NCBI GenBank assembly: GCA_030429585.1
Contig: JAUIEU010000001.1
Location: 1-64,000, forward strand
From: a bacterium
Lineage (GTDB): Bacteria; Cyanobacteriota; Vampirovibrionia; Vampirovibrionales; Vampirovibrionaceae
DNA length: 64,000 nucleotides
Direction: 5' to 3'
Below the pieces are notes generated by a model. It was not told where the DNA came from. It searched no databases and saw only the letters and a program-made list of their open reading frames with translations. A program made the position numbers and the translations under genes. The stretch's first letter is position 1. Each line of letters opens with the position of its first letter. Below, one piece after another: positions 24,160-31,393 of the stretch.

Positions 24160-25715
24160 AAAGGTTGCGAAATGGCAAAATCCACACGGTGCCGTACAAA
24201 GGTGGCGGACAAAGGCTCCCTTTCACGGAGGCGACAGGGGTTCGACTCCCCTACGGGGTACCATCTTTCATTTTGTGGGTTTTCAGCTAATACATCAAAG
24301 GGCTTTTTGTAGGTGGGACTTAGCTTTCCGTCCTTTAGGGTGCAGTTCGAGAGTACGATTCGGAGCAATTTAGCCTGTTCAATAGCGTCCATGGTTTCGA
24401 ATAGGCTGTGAGCGTCTTTGGCGAGTTCGAGAATGGATAAGCCTAGTGCCATTTGCTCATCGCTAGCGTTTTGTAATCGCTCTAGGTGGCTTGTGGTCTC
24501 TTCAATCTGTTGACGGGTTTCCTTCGCTTTAATTAGGTAGAAATCCTTATCAATTAAGCCTTCCAGCTTATCGTCGTATAGCTGTGAAAGCTTGCGCTGT
24601 AGTTTTTTAATTTCTTGGTTTAACTCGGATTGCCGGTTACTCACTTCTTCATCTTTTTGGGCATTGATGTCTTTTAAACCCTGAACCATCCATCGGTATT
24701 GGTCTTCGGTAATGCTAAAGGAAGCCACCATTTCCGAGAACTGCGCTTGCAGTTTTTCTTCCCGAATATATTTATCAGGGCATTTTTGTTTGTAATGCGT
24801 GCAGCGGTAATACACATACCGCCCCTGTTTTTTCACATCACCAATAACTGCACACCCGCAATGCCCACAAGTTACCATCCCTCTGTAAGCTACAGAGCGC
24901 TTTTGTGGGTTGGGCTTTGAGCGTTGCTTCATTAACTGCTGAACTTTTTTGTAAGTACCCATACTGATAAGCGGGGGATACTTACCGATAAAGTGCATGC
25001 CTTTAAACTCGAACTGGCCGGTGTAAAAAATACGGGTTAGGATTCGGTGGAAATTGCCTACCGTTGGTTTGGCCATGGATGGCTGAAAACGATAACCTTC
25101 CTCAAAGAGCTTTTTAATAAGGCGTTCTATAGAATATTCACCAGTGGCATACAGCTCAAACGCACGTTTAACGTAAGGGGCTGTATTTGGGTTTAATTCA
25201 ACGGTTTTGGTTTGCTTGTTGTTTCGGTACCCGTATGGCGCGGCGGATGGCCAGTGGCCTTGTCGTGCTTTCTCTAGCATCCCTTTAGCGGTTTCTTCAG
25301 ATAGGTTGTCGATAAAGTTCTTTGCCAACACTACTTTGATGCCATGGATGAGTTTGGTGTGGCTTTTAGCCCGTTGGGATAGCACCTCGCCTTCTTTCAC
25401 CATGTGAACTTCGATATCGTGCTTGTTAATTAGTTCATCAATCAGCACGTAGTCTTGAAAGTTGCGGGTGAGGCGGTCGGTCTTTTCCACCAGAATGCTA
25501 TCAATGCTGGGGTCTTTTCGGATTTGTTCAGCCATTTGGTTAAAGTGGGTACGGCCTGCTTTTTTTGCTGTTTCCGAATCGGTGTATTCTGCCGCGATGG
25601 TGTATTGGTGCTTGTCCGCGTATTCTCGCAGCAGTTTTAGTTGTGCGGGTATGGAAAACCCGTCCTTTTCCTGCTCTTTGCTAGATACCCGCGCGTATAG
25701 AATGGCTTTTTTCAC
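24156..25715 (-). CDS. Large serine recombinase, probable integrase of element B
   Basis: 519 residues from a GTG start, 1 bp after the upstream gene. The resolvase catalytic domain starts AILYARVSSKEQEKDGFSIP. The recombinase domain (ARQGHWPSAAPYGYRNNKQT), a four-Cys zinc ribbon (CGHCGCAV, then YYRCTHYKQKC) and a coiled-coil (about 355-410) complete the large serine integrase plan. The last about 40 residues are translated antisense from the 49-bp tRNA-Glu repeat (WYPVGESNPCRLRERE) and then from element A. In an uninterrupted tRNA the frame would stop two codons later in the D arm. So element A seems to have changed the C-terminus. Confidence 0.9.
   Translation of the reverse strand: MKKAILYARVSSKEQEKDGFSIPAQLKLLREYADKHQYTIAAEYTDSETAKKAGRTHFNQMAEQIRKDPSIDSILVEKTDRLTRNFQDYVLIDELINKHDIEVHMVKEGEVLSQRAKSHTKLIHGIKVVLAKNFIDNLSEETAKGMLEKARQGHWPSAAPYGYRNNKQTKTVELNPNTAPYVKRAFELYATGEYSIERLIKKLFEEGYRFQPSMAKPTVGNFHRILTRIFYTGQFEFKGMHFIGKYPPLISMGTYKKVQQLMKQRSKPNPQKRSVAYRGMVTCGHCGCAVIGDVKKQGRYVYYRCTHYKQKCPDKYIREEKLQAQFSEMVASFSITEDQYRWMVQGLKDINAQKDEEVSNRQSELNQEIKKLQRKLSQLYDDKLEGLIDKDFYLIKAKETRQQIEETTSHLERLQNASDEQMALGLSILELAKDAHSLFETMDAIEQAKLLRIVLSNCTLKDGKLSPTYKKPFDVLAENPQNERWYPVGESNPCRLREREPLSATFVRHRVDFAISQPF
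24216..24264 (+). other. Right attachment site of element A (tRNA-Glu 3' fragment)
   Basis: 49 bp identical to 15444-15492. It lacks the tRNA 5' half, so it is not a tRNA gene. It doubles as the coding end of the large serine recombinase. Confidence 0.88.
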
Positions 25716-25716
25716 C

Positions 25717-26379
25717 TTACAGAGCCTCAGTTGGACGTATGAAATTTGAGTATTTTGCAGCCACTGTTACTTCAATGCCATATTGCTGTGGGTTTTTTAA
25801 CCGTTTATATATTTCACGGATTATGGATGGCTTGTACTTTTCATTTTTACCATGTTCAGTGCTTTCAATAGTGGCATGGAAAAGGGGGTCGCCAAATAGC
25901 TTAAAGTCTCTGATAAGTTTTGCTACTCGCATGTGTGTCATGTTCTTATTCCCAATGACTTTCGAGATTCGTGTTGCAGTATACGGGTAGAGCAATTCGG
26001 CTGGAGCAGTGGCACCATCTATAAGAGCAACATCAGCTTGTTCGTCTTCTGCTAGAAACCCAAATTTCAAGTCGGCTTCGCTTTGATTAATAGATTGGTC
26101 TATAAACTTGGGAATAACTTTTTCAAGACTGTTGGCTAATCGTTGGTTTTGCTCTGTAGATTTATCCAGCTTGCCCATGGTATCGGATAGTTTATTCTCA
26201 GTTCGTGAAAGTCGGTTGTTCATGTAAACAGCAAAATCTTCAAAACCTTCAGGGACCAATGCCTGCTCAAACTCAAAAAGCTGAGCTTGCCCTTGCGAAT
26301 CAATGACAGGCTTTTCTGGTGTGGCTTTCACATTATGTACGACTTTAAGTTTTCCTTGGTTCGTATTTTCATTAGCCAT
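25717..26379 (-). CDS. Coiled-coil, HTH-like protein of element B
   Basis: 220 residues, ribosome site AAGGAGA. An acidic linker (1-45) and a coiled coil at about 50-95 (NNRLSRTENKLSDTMGKLDK) precede a C-terminal DNA-binding-like region (YTATRISKVIGNKNMTHMRV, then HATIESTEHGKNEKYKPSII). The arrangement of oligomerising coil plus HTH suggests a regulator or partition-type protein. It lies between the repressor and the integrase in one transcript. No family recognised. Confidence 0.6.
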   Translation of the reverse strand: MANENTNQGKLKVVHNVKATPEKPVIDSQGQAQLFEFEQALVPEGFEDFAVYMNNRLSRTENKLSDTMGKLDKSTEQNQRLANSLEKVIPKFIDQSINQSEADLKFGFLAEDEQADVALIDGATAPAELLYPYTATRISKVIGNKNMTHMRVAKLIRDFKLFGDPLFHATIESTEHGKNEKYKPSIIREIYKRLKNPQQYGIEVTVAAKYSNFIRPTEAL

Positions 26380-26390
26380 ATGGATTCTCC

Positions 26391-26771
26391 TTACTGGTTG
26401 GATGCTTTTTTGCTTAAGTCAGGGTCTTGATTCATGTATATCTTTACCATCGGTTCGAGAAATCCTTCTAACCTCTTTACCTCAAAATCACTAAACTCAA
26501 TGTTAGGAAAATACTCCTTAAGTACCACCTCTGCTGCTGATTGCCCTCTGGGCGCTTCGCTGCCATCAAAAAACCACGATATTGGCTTTTGAAGAATTTT
26601 TGCTAAGGCAGGCAATTCTTTTACAACATCTATTTTTCTAGCCCCTTTTTCAATCAGGCTAATTTTGCCTTGGTCTAAACCTAGGGCATTAGCTAGGTCT
26701 TTTTGCGACAAGCCTAATTCATCACGCCGCTGTCGTATTCGGTTGACGAAATCGTGTTCGTTAATACTCAT
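26391..26771 (-). CDS. CI/XRE-type repressor
   Basis: 126 residues, ribosome site AAGGAG. The helix-turn-helix at about 11-65 (IRQRRDELGLSQKDLANALG, then ISLIEKGARKIDVVKELPAL) is a standard HTH_3. The C-terminal half is short, with no LexA-type peptidase. It would bind the divergent region 26772-26913, which contains a matched pair of inverted TGTGTTAAT sites, and control the switch between the integrase side and the replication side of element B. Confidence 0.85.
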   Translation of the reverse strand: MSINEHDFVNRIRQRRDELGLSQKDLANALGLDQGKISLIEKGARKIDVVKELPALAKILQKPISWFFDGSEAPRGQSAAEVVLKEYFPNIEFSDFEVKRLEGFLEPMVKIYMNQDPDLSKKASNQ

Positions 26772-26816
26772 TTTCGCTTACTCCTTGCGCGACTGCACCA
26801 CATGAAGTGATAACGT

Positions 26817-26887
26817 ATTAACACATATTATTATATGATAATCACTTGCATGTCAATACGTAATTTCATATAATCGAATGTGTTAAT
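26817..26887. promoter_or_regulatory. Pair of inverted operator half-sites in the divergent promoter
   Basis: ATTAACACA (26817-26825) and TGTGTTAAT (26879-26887) are exact complements 53 bp apart, framing an AT-rich core between the repressor gene and the Xis-like gene. Likely repressor sites at the two opposing promoters. Confidence 0.5.
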
Positions 26888-26913
26888 CGTATTATATAGG
26901 ATGGAGATGCGTG

Positions 26914-27108
26914 ATGGCACTGATTACCACCCAAGAGACCGCCAAGCGTTTATACACAACCCCTTATACCGTTCGGAAGTATATCCGGCGTGGGTTACTG
27001 GAAGCGGTGAAGCTCGGCAAGCACTACCTAATAACCGAAAAGGCGGTAGAGGAATTTTTAGAGCGCTTACGACACCCCCAAGCGTCTAGCAAAAAGGTCA
27101 TGGGTTAA
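26914..27108 (+). CDS. Excisionase-like helix-turn-helix protein
   Basis: 64 residues from the ATG at 26914 (ribosome site GGAG); a GTG one codon earlier is possible. It is a single MerR-like HTH_17 domain: TTQETAKRLYTTPYTVRKYI, then LLEAVKLGKHYLITEKAVEE. Such proteins are excisionases or small activators of mobile elements. First gene to the right of the divergent operator; its stop overlaps the next start (TAATG). Confidence 0.8.
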   Translation: MALITTQETAKRLYTTPYTVRKYIRRGLLEAVKLGKHYLITEKAVEEFLERLRHPQASSKKVMG

Positions 27109-27263
27109 TGCAAAGCCAATTAGACCAAGCTATTGACGTGTGGCAGCCGTACTACAGCGACATGCTTACCCATACGGATGCGGAAGAGATTGTGACTAAC
27201 TGGAGCGCGTTCCTCAACGTACTTGCAGAGTGGCGAACAGCTAAAGAAGGCAGAGACCAGTAG
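27108..27263 (+). CDS. Small acidic protein of element B
   Basis: 51 residues, beginning MQSQLDQAIDVWQPYYSD, start overlapping the previous stop by one base. One or two amphipathic helices rich in Trp and acidic residues; no known motif. Inferred real from tight coupling and a complete frame. Confidence 0.55.
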   Translation: MQSQLDQAIDVWQPYYSDMLTHTDAEEIVTNWSAFLNVLAEWRTAKEGRDQ

Positions 27264-27308
27264 AACCCAAATATCGTTACTTTTAACCCCATAAGGAGCT
27301 TTTGCACC

Positions 27309-27521
27309 ATGAAGGCACCCAAGCCCAAGAAAAAAGAAAAACCGCCTGCGTCACAAGCGGTTCAAGTAAATTTCGATACCACGATTATACCACAGAACAG
27401 TGTAGATACGTTGGCACCCAGCAAGCGCCAAGGGAAGTTTAGCCAAGCGTTTATGGAATGGCGGCTGTATATTCCTGTAACGGTACAGCCCATGGAAGGG
27501 GGTGAGCCCCATGGCGATTAG
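27309..27521 (+). CDS. Small Lys/Pro-rich protein of element B
   Basis: 70 residues with an AAGGAG ribosome site 12 bp before the ATG. A highly basic head (KAPKPKKKEKPPA) is followed by a short segment with FSQAFMEWRLYIPVTV. Its end overlaps the start of the primase-helicase by 11 bp, so it is probably a translational partner. No family recognised. Confidence 0.6.
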   Translation: MKAPKPKKKEKPPASQAVQVNFDTTIIPQNSVDTLAPSKRQGKFSQAFMEWRLYIPVTVQPMEGGEPHGD

Positions 27522-29928
27522 TCTTGCCAAGCCCACGCTTCCCCCCACCATGATAAGCCAGCCCCACTGGTTGTTGTGGCGGCTGGTGGATAAAGACAAT
27601 GCTCCAAAGCCTGCGAAGGTACCCTATAGCCCCCACACCATGGGGGCTTGTAACTCGACGGAGTTAGAGAGCCTAACTACTTACGAGACTGCATTAGCCG
27701 CGTGGGAACATGCACCAAAGTTCTTTCAGGGCCTTGGGTTTTCGCTACAAGGCGGAATTGTATGCGTGGACTTAGATAATTGCTTAATGGATAGCGGCGG
27801 GCTGATGCCATGGGCTCAGGACATACTAGACCAACTTCCCCCAAGCTTTACGGAAGTATCGCAATCGAGGTGTGGCCTCCACTGGTTTGGCACGGGCACC
27901 ATTAATGGTACTCGCAACAAGTTCACCTTGGCGGATGGTAATACTGTTGAGATATACCAATCCAAGCGGTTTATAGCCGTAACGGGTACTCGGTTTGAGG
28001 ATGCGCCACTGGAACTGGCCGAGGCTGGGGAGCAACTCAACCAACTGTATACCCAATTATGTGAAAAACAGCCTCGCTCCCCTGTGACACAAGTGCCAAA
28101 AGCACCTACACTACCTGTGGATTTGGATGATACCCAGCTGATTCAAAAGATGTTTAACTCGTCTGGGGACAAAGCAATTGAAGCTCTTTGGCATGGGGAT
28201 ACGTCTGCGTATAACGATGATGAGAGCAGTGCGGATTTGGCACTACTGTCACACCTTGCGTGGTGGACCAATGGTGATTCGCATCGAATGGAGCGGTTGT
28301 TTGGTCAATCCATGCTGGCAGCGCGTGAGAAATGGCGGCGTGACGATTACCGGCAACGAACTATGGCGAAAGCCTTGGAGGGGTTTGCAGGCGGCTACAC
28401 TGGTGAAGGCAATAAGCCCAATAGTGTCGTGCTTCAGCCATGGCCAGAGCCGCGTGTGTTGCCACGGCAATTGATACCGGTAGACCCTTTTGCTATAGAG
28501 CTACTCCCCTATCGTGTACGGGGTTTTGTTGAAGATGAAGCGCACCGAATGCAGGCCCCCATTGATTTCCTTGGGGTGAGTACCATGGTGGTGTTAGCGG
28601 CTATTATTGGCAGACAGGTAACCATTCGCCCCAAGAAACATGATGACTGGGCGGTGGTACCGAATTTATGGGGCATGGTGGTAGGCCGTCCCTCTACACT
28701 AAAAACCCCCAGTATAGCGGCGGTAATGAAAGGCTTGAAGCGACTGGAAGCCAAGGAGATGAATGACTACCAAAAAGCCAAGGGGGATTATGATGCCATG
28801 GCTGATGTGGTGAAAATCCGAATGGATGCTTCTAAAAAGAAATTGAAAACCCAATTTGGCAAAAAATCCGGCGTGGATATGGAAGCGGCGGCGCAGCAGT
28901 TGCGAGAAGATAGCGAACTGCCCCCTGAACCGGTGTGCAAGCGGTATCTTACTAATGATTCCACCATTGAAAAAGTTGGCGAATTACTGTCTAAAAACCC
29001 TCAAGGGATGATGGTGTTTCGGGATGAATTGGCGGGTTTTCTTAGACGCCTTGATAAGGATGGTCACGAAGAAGACCGGACGTTTTATCTCGAAAGCTGG
29101 AACGGCGATGGAAATTTTAAAACAGACCGAATTGGTCGCGGTACTATCGTGATACCAGCTTTATGCTTGTCGATATTTGGGGGTATTCAGCCGTCGGTGG
29201 TATCCAAGTGGTTGTATGGCATGATGACCCAAATTGGGCAGGACGACGGGTTGATACAACGCTTTCAGTTGATGGTGTGGCCAGATGAACCCACTGAATA
29301 TAAAGATGTGGATATACCGCCAAACCTGACGGCACGGCAGGAATATTATGCGTTATTGGATTTTCTGGCGACTCTCCAACCAGACAGTATTGGAGCGCAA
29401 CGTGATAGCGATGAGGGTGTGCCTTACCTCCGTTTTGCTGACGATGCCCAACCCATATTTAGCCAGTGGATGACAGATTGGCGGAACAACCTTAAACGAG
29501 AAGGCCATATTGAGCCACTGGAGAATCATTATGGCAAGTACCCGTCATTGGTGGCGTCGTTGGCATTAATTTGTCATTTGGCGAATGGTGATACAGGGCC
29601 AGTGACCCACACAGCGTTGCTACAAGCCTTGAGTTGGTCAGAATACCTTCAATCCCATGCCACGCGAATATACACGGCAGCAATGCATTCTCATGTGGAT
29701 GTGGCCCACAAGGTACTAAAGAAGTTGGAGCGGGGTGAATTGCATAACCCCTTCACGGTGCGTGACTTACAGCGGTACCATACCCGTGGGGTTCCTGCGG
29801 AACAGCTTCACGATGCTCTAGATGAACTGGAAGATTGCGGGTATATTCGCCGTGAAACCGTCAAAACGAGTGGGCGGCCCAAGGACCAGTTTCACATTCA
29901 CCCCCACTTGCTGCGAAAAGGGGCTTAA
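27511..29928 (+). CDS. PrimPol and DUF3987-type helicase fusion, replication protein of element B
   Basis: About 805 residues from the ATG at 27511 (G-rich ribosome site). The N-terminal about 200 residues match the archaeo-eukaryotic primase/PrimPol pattern: GIVCVDLDNCL (metal Asp pair), VSQSRCGLHWFG (Ser/His) and EIYQSKRFIAVTG. A linker leads to a DUF3987-like ATPase: PIDFLGVSTMVVLAAIIGRQ, P-loop variant GRPSTLKTPS, and MMVFRDELAGFLRRLDKDGH as the Walker B/sensor region. The C-terminus has a winged-helix (FTVRDLQRYHTRGVPAEQL). Such proteins prime and unwind DNA at the origin of plasmids and phage satellites. Confidence 0.82.
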   Translation: MAISLAKPTLPPTMISQPHWLLWRLVDKDNAPKPAKVPYSPHTMGACNSTELESLTTYETALAAWEHAPKFFQGLGFSLQGGIVCVDLDNCLMDSGGLMPWAQDILDQLPPSFTEVSQSRCGLHWFGTGTINGTRNKFTLADGNTVEIYQSKRFIAVTGTRFEDAPLELAEAGEQLNQLYTQLCEKQPRSPVTQVPKAPTLPVDLDDTQLIQKMFNSSGDKAIEALWHGDTSAYNDDESSADLALLSHLAWWTNGDSHRMERLFGQSMLAAREKWRRDDYRQRTMAKALEGFAGGYTGEGNKPNSVVLQPWPEPRVLPRQLIPVDPFAIELLPYRVRGFVEDEAHRMQAPIDFLGVSTMVVLAAIIGRQVTIRPKKHDDWAVVPNLWGMVVGRPSTLKTPSIAAVMKGLKRLEAKEMNDYQKAKGDYDAMADVVKIRMDASKKKLKTQFGKKSGVDMEAAAQQLREDSELPPEPVCKRYLTNDSTIEKVGELLSKNPQGMMVFRDELAGFLRRLDKDGHEEDRTFYLESWNGDGNFKTDRIGRGTIVIPALCLSIFGGIQPSVVSKWLYGMMTQIGQDDGLIQRFQLMVWPDEPTEYKDVDIPPNLTARQEYYALLDFLATLQPDSIGAQRDSDEGVPYLRFADDAQPIFSQWMTDWRNNLKREGHIEPLENHYGKYPSLVASLALICHLANGDTGPVTHTALLQALSWSEYLQSHATRIYTAAMHSHVDVAHKVLKKLERGELHNPFTVRDLQRYHTRGVPAEQLHDALDELEDCGYIRRETVKTSGRPKDQFHIHPHLLRKGA

Positions 29929-30308
29929 TGATGGCCCAGTGGTTGGAGCAATTGAAAGAAAAAACGACAAAAAGCCCTCAGCCTGTTGTGACACAAGTGA
30001 CGGAACTCCCTTTTGGCACTTCTGTCACTTCCTCCCAAGACTGTTTTAGTGATTTTCGCTTTATTGAATCACTGGATGACCTAACCCCAACCGAGCATAC
30101 AATCGTGATGTGGTTGTTTGAGCGAAGTTTGGTCTACCCCTACCAACTGGCGGCGTATTTAAAGGTACCGCTAGGCGCGCTGGAGCCGTTATTGGTGGAC
30201 CTAGATAAAAACCGCTTCATCCTCCGCTGTGATGGCATGATGGCGATTAATGTGTATGGCAAATATAAATTGGGCCTAATAGGCCCCCAGGAGAGATACC
30301 ATGGCTAA
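29928..30308 (+). CDS. Small winged-helix protein downstream of the primase
   Basis: 126 residues; start overlaps the primase stop (TAATG). The C-terminal 75 residues read as a winged helix: LTPTEHTIVMWLFERSLVYP, then LKVPLGALEPLLVDLDKNRF. Likely a transcription or replication accessory factor. Its end overlaps the next start by 8 bp. Confidence 0.6.
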   Translation: MMAQWLEQLKEKTTKSPQPVVTQVTELPFGTSVTSSQDCFSDFRFIESLDDLTPTEHTIVMWLFERSLVYPYQLAAYLKVPLGALEPLLVDLDKNRFILRCDGMMAINVYGKYKLGLIGPQERYHG

Positions 30309-30903
30309 GAAAACAAAGAAGACGACTAAGAGTGAGCTAACCCCACTTAGTGACCGTGACAAGGCGGTGCTTAAAGGGCAGTTACCCAAACTGGAAGCAT
30401 CCCTAGACCGCCCCTCGGTTAAATTCGATGCGGATGATAAAGGAAATCTTGCCATTTATAACCCTAAGGGAAGTGTGCTGGCACTGGCCGAGATAGCAAA
30501 TACGACAGGTTGCATGGGGAAGGATGCAGGTATCGTACTGTTGAATCAGGTAATGAACTTACTGCCACCAGATTCACAACAAGAAGCGAATGCCCTATCG
30601 GATTGGATGAATGGTATTGCACCGGAAAACGAAGTAGAAGGGATGCTAGCGGCTCAAATGGTGGCGTCTCACTATATGGTGATGAAGTTTGCAGCGCGAG
30701 CCAGTAAGAATGATACTCACGTGAGCATTGATGCCAATACCAAGCGAATGACCAAGCTGATGGGTGCTTTTAGTAAGCACCTAGAGACGTTGCAGAAGTA
30801 CCGCAATAAGGGCCAACAAACGATACAGGTGCAGCATGTGCAGGTGAACGATGGCGGCCAAGCTATTGTGGGTAATGTGACCCAGACCAAGGGGGGTGAG
30901 TAA
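30301..30903 (+). CDS. Conserved accessory protein of integrative elements
   Basis: 200 residues with a Lys-rich head (MAKKTKKTTKSELTPLSDRD). The tail VQHVQVNDGGQAIVGNV is a conserved ending I recognise from proteins on phage- and ICE-like elements, usually followed, as here, by a small HGG-x-STGPKT gene. Middle part helical (about 85-180), function unknown. No membrane segment. Conserved pairing suggests a joint role. Confidence 0.65.
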   Translation: MAKKTKKTTKSELTPLSDRDKAVLKGQLPKLEASLDRPSVKFDADDKGNLAIYNPKGSVLALAEIANTTGCMGKDAGIVLLNQVMNLLPPDSQQEANALSDWMNGIAPENEVEGMLAAQMVASHYMVMKFAARASKNDTHVSIDANTKRMTKLMGAFSKHLETLQKYRNKGQQTIQVQHVQVNDGGQAIVGNVTQTKGGE

Positions 30904-30908
30904 CTTTT

Positions 30909-31169
30909 ATGGCGGGTGCACCCCTTGTCCCGATAAACACTATCCCGTTTAAGCGCTGTGGGGCTATGAGTAAGCGAACGGGGTTACCGTGCCGACAACC
31001 CGCGATGAAGAACGGGCGTTGTCGGTTTCATGGTGGTTACAGTACGGGGCCAAAGACTGATGAGGGGAGGCATCGGGCGGCTATAGCAAACTATAGGCAT
31101 GGGGAGTACGGTCAAGGCTTAAGGAAATTACATGACGTGCTTGCAAACCTTTGGACAAACAGTTTTTAA
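30909..31169 (+). CDS. Small HGGxSTGPKT-motif protein
   Basis: 86 residues. It holds CGAMSKRTGLPCRQPAMKNG and CRFHGGYSTGPKTDEGRHRA, the Cys/His-rich signature of a very common mobile-element protein of unknown function; the three Cys and one His could bind zinc. It starts 5 bp after the preceding accessory gene. Usually found at the end of such gene blocks, as here. Confidence 0.8.
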   Translation: MAGAPLVPINTIPFKRCGAMSKRTGLPCRQPAMKNGRCRFHGGYSTGPKTDEGRHRAAIANYRHGEYGQGLRKLHDVLANLWTNSF

Positions 31170-31311
31170 TTTCTTTCGCTTAACTGATGAATATCCAACA
31201 AGATAACGCGAAGGCCGTAAGTGATGGAGCTTGAATTTTCGATTTTATCGTTTTTTGTAAATAAACTGAAGGGGACCAGGTACCGAGAGCCACATCCTTA
31301 ACTTAAAAGGC

Positions 31312-31325
31312 TTAACAATTGTTAA
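31312..31325. promoter_or_regulatory. 14-bp palindrome in the promoter of the toxin-like gene
   Basis: TTAACAATTGTTAA, perfect, 60-70 bp before the start of the toxin-like gene in AT-rich DNA. Possible operator. Confidence 0.35.
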
Positions 31326-31393
31326 TATATTGTCATGTAATTATAAAATTAATACTTAATGCTTTTGTGTAGAAACCCCAGTGTGTGAATCTA

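Larger units (their letters stand above)
15444..24264. mobile_element. Element A: integrative element in tRNA-Glu, about 8.8 kb
   Basis: Bounded by 49-bp perfect direct repeats of the tRNA-Glu 3' half (15444-15492 and 24216-24264). A tyrosine integrase starts about 100 bp inside the left end, reading away from the tRNA. Copies of the same 20-bp-class motif occur near both ends. Contents: integrase, BcgI-like restriction-modification pair, resolvase, polymerase-like protein, membrane/secreted genes, a putative two-gene toxin-antitoxin cassette and a zinc-ribbon HTH protein. No conjugation or capsid gene is present. Codon and base use of the restriction genes is far more AT-rich than the flanking core, indicating transfer. 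Confidence 0.88.
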
